Positions 58,596 through 64,000 of a stretch of DNA of 64,000 nucleotides are shown here, piece by piece. The stretch is from NCBI RefSeq assembly GCF_017874715.1, contig NZ_JAGGLR010000016.1:62001-126000 (forward strand), written 5' to 3'. This DNA comes from Streptomyces iranensis. Its GTDB lineage: Bacteria; Actinomycetota; Actinomycetes; Streptomycetales; Streptomycetaceae. Both the position numbers and the translations under genes were made by a program. The notes beneath the pieces were generated by a model that saw only the letters and a program-made list of their open reading frames with translations, was not told the origin of the DNA and made no database searches. Position 1 is the stretch's first letter, and every line of letters begins with the position of its first letter.

Positions 58596-59612
58596 TTAGT
58601 GGGGGGCGTTACGGGCCAGGTCGAGGGCGTACTTGGTCCACCAGTGTCCCGCCGGAGGGCCACCGTTGCAGGTGCCGTCGGACTCCCCGGGCCGTTTGAT
58701 CCACAGATAGGCGTCCACGAGGGGGTCCCCGGTGTGGGTGCTGGGCGGCTCGCCCAGCGCCCGTCCCGGCGGGTTGCACCAGGAGTCCCGCGCCCGGATG
58801 CCGTGCCGGGCCGCGCCGTGGGCCCGCAGCGGGCCGTTGCCGTTACGGCTGGTGTCGATGATGAAGTGGGCCTTGTCCAGGGCGGTGGAGAGCCGATGGC
58901 CGTACGCCTTGGTGCGGCGGGTGGGCTGGAAGTTGGAGACGTTCAGCGCGAAGCCGTCCGCCTGCTCGATACCGGCGTCGCGCAGCGGCCGCGCCAGCCG
59001 GGCGGGATTCTTGATCCAGTTCGGGTTCCCCGCGTCCAGGTACACCTGGACGCGGGGCAGCGCGGCGAACAGGGCGACCGCGTCGCGGAGCATCTCCAGC
59101 CGGGCCTTGCGCAGCTTGCGCGGCACACAGCCGTCGACCAGTTGGGCCACCGCGTCGGGCTCCAGGACGACGATCGCCCTGCGATCGCCGATGCCGAGCG
59201 TGAACTGCTCGATCCACCACCGGTAGGCCGCGCGGTTCCGCGCGCCGCCCGCCGAGTACCGCCCGCAGTCGCGGTACGGGATGTGATAGGCCACCAGAAC
59301 CGGGGTGGACCCGGTCCGCGCCGCCGATTCGGTGATGGAGCGGGCCCGTTCCCGGGGCGGCGCGGGACCGAACCATTCGGCGACCGGCTGCTGGGCGATC
59401 TGCCGGATGAGCGCGGCGTCGCCGTTCTTTCCCTCGTGTTCCCTCTCATGAGCCTGCCGGGCGGCGGGGCTGTCCGGGTTCACCCAGAGCCCGCCCCGCC
59501 GCAGCTGGGACTCGAACATGCGGCATCCACTCAGCGGAAGCATCGCCGCGAGGCATACGGCGGCATGCAGCCAAAGCCGCATAACGCTCTTTCTTGCACC
59601 TTTCTCTCGCAT
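58596..59612 (-). CDS. secreted lipoprotein GH6 endoglucanase-like enzyme
   Basis: The protein has 338 residues from ATG 59612; ATG 59582 is the alternative. A basic start and hydrophobic helix end in a lipobox (AAMLPLSGC), so it should be a membrane-anchored exported lipoprotein. Glycoside hydrolase family 6 motifs are clear: LVAYHIPYRDCGRY (catalytic Asp), VVLEPDAVAQLVDG, QVYLDAGNPNW, ALNVSNFQPTRR, FIIDTSRNGNGP, and the C-terminal SWCNPPGRALGEPPS with AYLWIKRPGESDG. It would cut beta-1,4-glucan. In the csl locus a GH6 enzyme trims or releases the polymer made by CslA, and the same pairing is seen here on opposite strands. Confidence 0.92.
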   Translation of the reverse strand: MREKGARKSVMRLWLHAAVCLAAMLPLSGCRMFESQLRRGGLWVNPDSPAARQAHEREHEGKNGDAALIRQIAQQPVAEWFGPAPPRERARSITESAARTGSTPVLVAYHIPYRDCGRYSAGGARNRAAYRWWIEQFTLGIGDRRAIVVLEPDAVAQLVDGCVPRKLRKARLEMLRDAVALFAALPRVQVYLDAGNPNWIKNPARLARPLRDAGIEQADGFALNVSNFQPTRRTKAYGHRLSTALDKAHFIIDTSRNGNGPLRAHGAARHGIRARDSWCNPPGRALGEPPSTHTGDPLVDAYLWIKRPGESDGTCNGGPPAGHWWTKYALDLARNAPH

Positions 59613-59643
59613 GCGACGAATCATGGCACCGCGTGTCACGGGT

Positions 59644-60327
59644 TCAGCGCTCTCGGCGCTCCCGCGCGTCCTCGTCCGTACGCCACAGGGAGTGCTCCCG
59701 GGCCGCCCACGCCCGCTCGACCCGGCCCGTGCGCATCCCGCGCCGGGCCTCCGGATCGGCGAGCGCCTTGCCGATATGGCCGAGCAGCACGATGCCGATG
59801 GCCAGCGCCAGCCAGTCGTGGACGAAGGTGGCGCTGGTGCGCCACACCAGCGGGGCCAGACCGGTGAACCACATCAGCAGCCCGGTGCCCGCCATCACCA
59901 GCACCGCGCCCGCGATGTACCCCGCGTACAGCTTCTGCCCGGCGTTGAACTTCCCCGCCGGGCGCTCCTGGGGCCGGTGGTCGCGCCGCAGCGCCGCGCG
60001 CAGCCAGCGGCGGTCGTGCGGGCCGAAGCGGTTGAGGCGGGTGAGATCGGCCCGGAAGGCGCGGGAGACGAGGCCGAGCAGGGCCGGGAGGGGCGTCAGG
60101 ATGCCGGTCCACTCATGGACGGTGACGACGAGCGCGCGCCGGCCGACGAGTTCGGCGAGCGCGGGCAGATAGAGACAGGCCGCGCTGACCACACACGCCC
60201 CCAGCAGGAGGGCTGTGGTGCGGTGGATCCAGCGCTCGGCGGGGCTGAACCGGAGCACCCGGGAGCCGCCGTCCCGCTCCCCGGCCCGGGGCGCAGGGGT
60301 CGTCGTCCGCTCAGGCGGTGGGGTCAT
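59644..60327 (-). CDS. cytochrome b561-like membrane subunit
   Basis: The protein has 227 residues, with four or five hydrophobic helices: WIHRTTALLLGACVVSAACL, LVVTVHEWTGILTPLPALLG, KLYAGYIAGAVLVMAGTGLL and VHDWLALAIGIVLLGHI. Paired His in helices (HRTT, HEW, HDW, HIGK) are the haem ligands of the b561/YedZ family. It overlaps the molybdopterin oxidoreductase gene by 17 bases and would pass electrons to or from it. Confidence 0.85.
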   Translation of the reverse strand: MTPPPERTTTPAPRAGERDGGSRVLRFSPAERWIHRTTALLLGACVVSAACLYLPALAELVGRRALVVTVHEWTGILTPLPALLGLVSRAFRADLTRLNRFGPHDRRWLRAALRRDHRPQERPAGKFNAGQKLYAGYIAGAVLVMAGTGLLMWFTGLAPLVWRTSATFVHDWLALAIGIVLLGHIGKALADPEARRGMRTGRVERAWAAREHSLWRTDEDARERRER

Positions 60328-61045
60328 CGTCGCGTCCGTTCGACCTGCCGACCCAGGCGTCGACGTCATAGCCCCGCTCCTCCCAATAGCCGGGCCGCAC
60401 CTCATCGGTGACGGTGATACCGGAGAGCCATTTCGCCGACTTGTAGAAGTACATCGGCGCCACATACAGCCGCACCGGTCCGCCGTGGGAGTGGCCGAGC
60501 GGTTTGTCCCGCAGCTTCAGCGTGACCAGCACGTCCGGCCGCCGCGCCTGCTCGAGGGTCAGGCTCTCGCTGTACGCGCCGTCGAAGCAGGTGAAGCGGA
60601 CCGCCTTGGCCCCTCGGCGCACTCCGGCGGCGTCCAGCAGCGCCGACAGCCGCACTCCCTCGAACGGGGTCTCGGGCACCCGCCACCCGGTGACGCACTG
60701 GACATCCCGCACCAGCCGGGTCTGCGGCAGCGCGCGCAGATCGGCGAGGCGGTACGCGCCCGGCTTGTCGACGAGCCCGGAGACGGTGAGGCGGTAGCTG
60801 TCGGCGTCCTTGTGGGGCACGGAGGAGGTGACGGAGTAGTAGCGGAAGCCGCCGCCGTTGGGGAGGAGTCCGGTCACCCCCGTCGGGTCCTTGTCGGCCA
60901 CCGCGCCCAGCGCGGTCTCCAGCTTGCCCTGGAGCCAGGGGGCCGCGGCCATCGCGCCCGCGCCGAGGCCCAGCATGCCGAGGACGAGGCGCCGGCCGAC
61001 GGGCGTGCCGTCGCCGTCCGATCCGGCACCGGTGTTGGGGTCCAT
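60311..61045 (-). CDS. YedY/SUOX-like molybdopterin-dependent oxidoreductase
   Basis: The protein has 244 residues. An N-terminal twin-arginine motif (GRRLVLGMLGLGAGAMAAAP) suggests Tat export or anchoring. The sulfite-oxidase fold is recognisable: YRLTVSGLVDKPGAYRL, LVRDVQCVTGWRVP with Cys117 as the Mo ligand, GVRLSALLDAAGV, and LGHSHGGPVRLYVAPMY. The enzyme could reduce S- or N-oxides such as methionine sulfoxide, as YedYZ (MsrPQ) does, with the adjacent cytochrome b561 as electron partner. It is the first gene of the pair. Confidence 0.92.
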   Translation of the reverse strand: MDPNTGAGSDGDGTPVGRRLVLGMLGLGAGAMAAAPWLQGKLETALGAVADKDPTGVTGLLPNGGGFRYYSVTSSVPHKDADSYRLTVSGLVDKPGAYRLADLRALPQTRLVRDVQCVTGWRVPETPFEGVRLSALLDAAGVRRGAKAVRFTCFDGAYSESLTLEQARRPDVLVTLKLRDKPLGHSHGGPVRLYVAPMYFYKSAKWLSGITVTDEVRPGYWEERGYDVDAWVGRSNGRDDDPTA

Positions 61046-61170
61046 GGATTGATGAGAGCACCGGGCGGGGGTGGTACGCCATCTCCTGCCGGGATTCGTC
61101 AGACTTCGGTAAGACTCCGGGGGCGGGCGGCGTACCAGGGGGTTACGCCACTACCGTCCACCCCACCCCG

Positions 61171-61218
61171 CCTACCCGACCACCTACCCGACCGCCTACC
61201 CCACCGCCTACCCCACCG
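61171..61218. repeat. 12-bp tandem repeat across the flavoprotein stop codon
   Basis: Four copies of CCTACCCSACCR abut each other. Read on the minus strand each copy contains TAG in frame with the flavoprotein, so the stop is repeated several times. Confidence 0.85.
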
Positions 61219-62863
61219 CCTCGGCCGCCGCGCGGCCCGCCGTACGGCCCGAGAAGAGGCAGCCGCCCAGGAAGGTGCCCTCCAGGGAGCGGTAGCCGTG
61301 CACTCCCCCGCCGCCGAAGCCCGCCGCCTCACCGGCCGCGTAGACACCGGGCAGCGGTTCGCCGCCCTCGGTCAGGACGCGGGAGGAGAGGTCCGTCTCC
61401 AGGCCGCCTAGCGTCTTACGGGTCAGGATGTGCAGCCGCACGGCGATCAGCGGGCCCGCCTTGGGGTCGAGGACGCGGTGCGGGGCGGCGGTGCGGATGA
61501 GCCGGTCGGCGATGTACTTGCGGGTGCCGCGCAGGGCGGTGACCTGGAGATCCTTGGTGTAGGGGTTGGCGATCTCGCGGTCCCGGGCGACGATCTCCCG
61601 CCGCAGTTCGGCCTCGTCGATGAGCGGCTCCTCGGTGAGCTCGTTCATCCGCCGGACCAGCGCCGGCAGCGACCGCTCGACGATGAAGTCCGCGCCGTGG
61701 TCCATGAACGCCTGGACCGGGCCCGGGGCCCCGGCCCGCCCGCGGCCGATCACACCGCGGACGCTCTTGCCGGTGAGGTCCGGGTTCTGCTCGGAGCCGG
61801 AGAGCGCGAACTCCTTCTCGATGATCTTCTGGGTGAGCACGAACCAGGTGTAGTCATGGCCGGTCCGCATGATGTGCTCGAGCGTGCCGAGGGTGTCGAA
61901 CCCGGGGAACAGCGGCACCGGCAACCGCTTGCCGCGCGCGTCGAACCACAGGGAGGACGGGCCGGGCAGGATGCGGATGCCGTGCCGGGGCCAGATGGGG
62001 TTCCAGTTCTGGATGCCCTCGGTGTAGTGCCACATCCGGTCGCGGTTGATGATCCGTCCGCCGGCTCCCTCGGCGATGCCGAGCATATGGCCGTCCACAT
62101 GGGCCGGGACCCCGGAGATCATCCGCTCGGGCGGGGAGCCGAGCCGCTCGGGCCAGTTGGCGCGGACGAGATCGTGGTTGCCGCCGATGCCGCCGGAGGT
62201 GACGATCACGGCCTGGGCGCGCAGTCCGAAGGTGCCGGTGACCTCGCGGCTGCTGGGGCTGCCGCGCTCGGCCCGGCTGGGCTCCAGGATGTCGCCGGTG
62301 ACGGTGTCGACCGTGCCCGCGCTGCGGGCCAGCCCCGTCACCCGGTGCCGGAAGCGCAGCTCGACCAGACCGCGGGCGGCGGCCGCCCGCACCCGCCGCT
62401 CGAAGGGGGCGACGATGCCGGGTCCTGTGCCCCAGGTGATGTGGAAGCGGGGGACGGAGTTGCCGTGCCCGGTGGCGTCGTAGCCGCCGCGCTCGGCCCA
62501 GCCGACCAGCGGGAACAGCCGCAGCCCCTGGGCGTGCAGCCAGGACCGCTTCTCGCCCGCCGCGAAGTCCACGTACGCCTCGGCCCAGCGGCGCGGCCAG
62601 TGGTCCTCCTCGCGGTCGAACCCGGCCGTGCCCAGCCAGTCCTGCCAGGCGAGTTCGTGGCTGTCGCGGATGCGCAGACGGCGCTGCTCGGGTGAGTCGA
62701 CGAGGAAGAGGCCGCCGAAGGACCAGTGGGCCTGGCCGCCGAGCGACTGCTCGGGCTCCTGGTCGAGCAGGATCACCTTACGGCCGGCGTCGGCCAGTTC
62801 GGCGGTGGCCGCGAGGCCCGCGAGCCCCGCGCCGACCACGATGACATCCGCGTCGTACGCCAT
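61208..62863 (-). CDS. KstD-like FAD-binding dehydrogenase
   Basis: The protein has 551 residues. The N-terminal FAD site is VIVVGAGLAGLAATAELADA, with LLDQEPEQSLGGQAHWSFGG. A C-terminal flavin segment reads GEPLPGVYAAGEAAGFGGGG. The middle holds QAVIVTSGGIGGNHDLVRAN. The overall length and motifs fit the 3-ketosteroid dehydrogenase and fumarate-reductase-like flavoprotein group, although the substrate cannot be read from the sequence. It stands alone, with about 160 bp before the YedY-like gene and a tandem repeat over its stop. Confidence 0.88.
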   Translation of the reverse strand: MAYDADVIVVGAGLAGLAATAELADAGRKVILLDQEPEQSLGGQAHWSFGGLFLVDSPEQRRLRIRDSHELAWQDWLGTAGFDREEDHWPRRWAEAYVDFAAGEKRSWLHAQGLRLFPLVGWAERGGYDATGHGNSVPRFHITWGTGPGIVAPFERRVRAAAARGLVELRFRHRVTGLARSAGTVDTVTGDILEPSRAERGSPSSREVTGTFGLRAQAVIVTSGGIGGNHDLVRANWPERLGSPPERMISGVPAHVDGHMLGIAEGAGGRIINRDRMWHYTEGIQNWNPIWPRHGIRILPGPSSLWFDARGKRLPVPLFPGFDTLGTLEHIMRTGHDYTWFVLTQKIIEKEFALSGSEQNPDLTGKSVRGVIGRGRAGAPGPVQAFMDHGADFIVERSLPALVRRMNELTEEPLIDEAELRREIVARDREIANPYTKDLQVTALRGTRKYIADRLIRTAAPHRVLDPKAGPLIAVRLHILTRKTLGGLETDLSSRVLTEGGEPLPGVYAAGEAAGFGGGGVHGYRSLEGTFLGGCLFSGRTAGRAAAEAVG

Positions 62864-63129
62864 GGTGTGGTGTCCCGTTCTCGTGAGCCCGCCGACGCTC
62901 GCCGACGGTGGGCCGGCGGGTGTGCCGGCGGTGTGCCGACGGCGTCATGACCGCGATCCTGCCTACCGGCCAGTACGGCGTCAACCCGGGGTGTGGGAGC
63001 GGTTCCCAGCCGCCGCCGTCCCCGTGCCGGACGGCCAACTCCCTCCGCGCAACCCGCGCATGGAACAAAAGGTCACATTCGTTCACCGACATTGGACAGG
63101 GTTCGACCAACCGGGCATCATCATCGACC

Positions 63130-63939
63130 ATGGCTGACCGCTCCGTTGAGCACTCAGGGCCGAGGCCCGAAGTCGAACGTCGTGTGGTGAACCCGACGCT
63201 CATCACGCCCGGCCCACAGCCCCTCGAAGCCGGGCCGCCCGCGGACGAGGCACAGGTGCTCCGCGGCGAGGTGGTCGGCCCCCGGCACGCCCGCCGCCGC
63301 CCGGCGGACAACCGGCGCAAGGCGGCCGCAGGGGCGATTCTGCTGTCGGCCACCGGCGCGGCCACCGCGCTCTTCATGCTCATGGGCAAGGACGCCCGCC
63401 AGGCGACGGCCGCCTCTGGCCACGACAGCTCGACGGCCGCGCCGGACGAGCCCGAGAGCCATGCCGTCCCGTACGCCGAGGCGGCGGCGGGCGAGACCCC
63501 GCTGCGCGGCGCCCGCGCCGAGAAGCCCAAGCCGCAGCCGCCGGCCGCCGCCCAGCCGACGGCCCAGGCCCCGGCGGGCGACCCCGCACCGGACAAGCCC
63601 GCGGCGTCGTCGTCCGGCAAGGGCCGCTCCACCCCGGCCTGGCCCGGCTGGTCGTCCCGGGGACCGGGGCAGTACGACGACTGGCAGGACGCGGTGGAGG
63701 CGTTCGACAGCTGGGCCGAGCAGCAGGAGGCCAGGCAGCGCGGCCAGGACGGCGGCTCCGGGCCGTACGGGCCGGGGCAAGGCCAGGGGCAGGGGCAGGG
63801 CCAGGGGCAGGATGGCGGTTACGGGGGCGGCTACGGCGGCGGGAACGGCTATGGCGGTGGGAACGGCTATGGCGGTGGGAACGGCTATGGCGGTGGGAAC
63901 GGCTATGGCGGCGAGTACGGGGGCGGCTACCGGCGCTGA
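63130..63939 (+). CDS. membrane-anchored protein with a Gly/Tyr-rich C-terminus
   Basis: The protein has 269 residues from ATG 63130; no strong ribosome binding site precedes it. A disordered polar N-terminal region is followed by one hydrophobic helix (AAAGAILLSATGAATALFML, about residues 70-90), so it is probably a single-pass membrane protein. The exposed part is Ala/Pro-rich, then a conserved-looking YDDWQDAVEAFDSWAEQQEA segment, then repeats of GQ and GGGNGYG. The C-terminal repeats are encoded by an 18-bp tandem array. No family is recognised. Confidence 0.6.
   Translation: MADRSVEHSGPRPEVERRVVNPTLITPGPQPLEAGPPADEAQVLRGEVVGPRHARRRPADNRRKAAAGAILLSATGAATALFMLMGKDARQATAASGHDSSTAAPDEPESHAVPYAEAAAGETPLRGARAEKPKPQPPAAAQPTAQAPAGDPAPDKPAASSSGKGRSTPAWPGWSSRGPGQYDDWQDAVEAFDSWAEQQEARQRGQDGGSGPYGPGQGQGQGQGQGQDGGYGGGYGGGNGYGGGNGYGGGNGYGGGNGYGGEYGGGYRR
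63835..63906. repeat. 18-bp tandem repeat encoding GGGNGY units
   Basis: Four copies of GGCGGYGGGAACGGCTAT lie head to tail, in frame within the gene at 63130. The number of copies is likely to vary between strains. Confidence 0.9.
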
Positions 63940-63968
63940 CCGCGCCCCCGATCTGCTTGTATGGCGGT

Positions 63969-64000
63969 ATGCCTGATCAGGAACCGCCTTCCGCCAACGA
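63969..64000 (+). CDS. possible start of the next gene, cut by the window edge
   Basis: ATG 63969 opens a frame (MPDQEPPSAN) that reaches the window end. Only ten codons are visible and no clear ribosome binding site precedes it, so this is a guess. Confidence 0.2.
   Translation, partial: MPDQEPPSAN

Noticed and set aside
63835..63906. Tandem 18-mers considered as a CRISPR-like array
   Set aside because: There are no spacers, and the copies abut and are in frame with a Gly/Tyr-rich protein.

Overview
The window is high-GC actinobacterial DNA, almost certainly from a Streptomyces chromosome. The reasons are G/C-biased third codon positions, frequent GTG starts with 4-base start/stop overlaps, GGAGG-type ribosome binding sites, and a gene set typical of the genus: a SpoIIE/HATPase regulator, a cellulose-synthase-like GT2 with a GH6 glucanase, an ECF sigma operon and a pterin-like RibA/PTPS locus. 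Every family name below comes from motifs read in the translation; no database search was possible.

Region 1 (1-24 kb) is accessory and partly decayed. It looks like a defence and mobile-element island. It holds a GmrSD-type DUF262/DUF1524 protein fused to an alkyltransferase-like domain, an ASCH protein with a coupled partner, a lower-GC membrane-anchored protein, an 842-residue protein of unknown family lying between two 29-bp direct repeats, a tyrosine-recombinase-like gene whose 3' end is one of those repeats, a 953-residue CHAT (caspase-like) protein divergent from a DUF6338 membrane protein, and a second DUF262 protein with a degraded HNH-like motif fused to a Schlafen-type AlbA_2 domain. 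Beyond these lie an IS1380-like element, a serine-recombinase relic, a multiply frameshifted gene, a UPF0158 protein and a conserved unknown. Several genes here carry single-base indels.

Region 2 (24-28.3 kb) is a small metabolic locus with a cupin and an SMP-30-like propeller on the minus strand, a LuxR-type regulator, and a COMT-like O-methyltransferase whose terminator hairpin overlaps its stop codon. Region 3 (28.8-33.5 kb) is kdpFABC for high-affinity K+ uptake, preceded by a translationally coupled 27-residue ORF and ended by a 40-bp perfect palindrome; no kdpDE is present. Region 4 (33.7-37.6 kb) is an ECF-sigma operon, an intergenic stretch with a dispersed inverted repeat, and a divergent XRE-regulator/SDR pair.

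Region 5 (37.6-45.2 kb) is the most interesting system. It encodes a CDP-alcohol phosphatidyltransferase, a zinc-type dehydrogenase, a PTPS homologue without the catalytic Cys and one Zn ligand, a GT4 glycosyltransferase, a methyltransferase and a flippase-like LPG-synthase membrane protein. Next come a RibD-type reductase, a creatininase/ArfB-type hydrolase and a GTP cyclohydrolase II homologue carrying Met where the family has an active-site Tyr. From memory this matches the SCO6650-SCO6655 locus of S. coelicolor, whose cyclohydrolase makes the formylated pyrimidine FAPy and whose PTPS homologue is inactive as a PTPS. The natural inference is a GTP-to-FAPy-to-pyrimidine/pterin-like pathway ending in a methylated, glycosylated, possibly membrane-linked product that has not been described.

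Region 6 (45.3-64 kb) holds a PaoABC-type molybdenum aldehyde oxidoreductase with an NmrA-like reductase, a large SpoIIE phosphatase with its own HATPase domain, a second NmrA-like reductase divergent from an AraC regulator, a GT4, a GT2 (CslA-like) and GH6 pair without glxA, a YedY-like molybdopterin oxidoreductase with a cytochrome b561 partner, a KstD-like flavoprotein and a Gly/Tyr-repeat membrane-anchored protein. Three genes in the right half have their stop codon inside a short tandem repeat.
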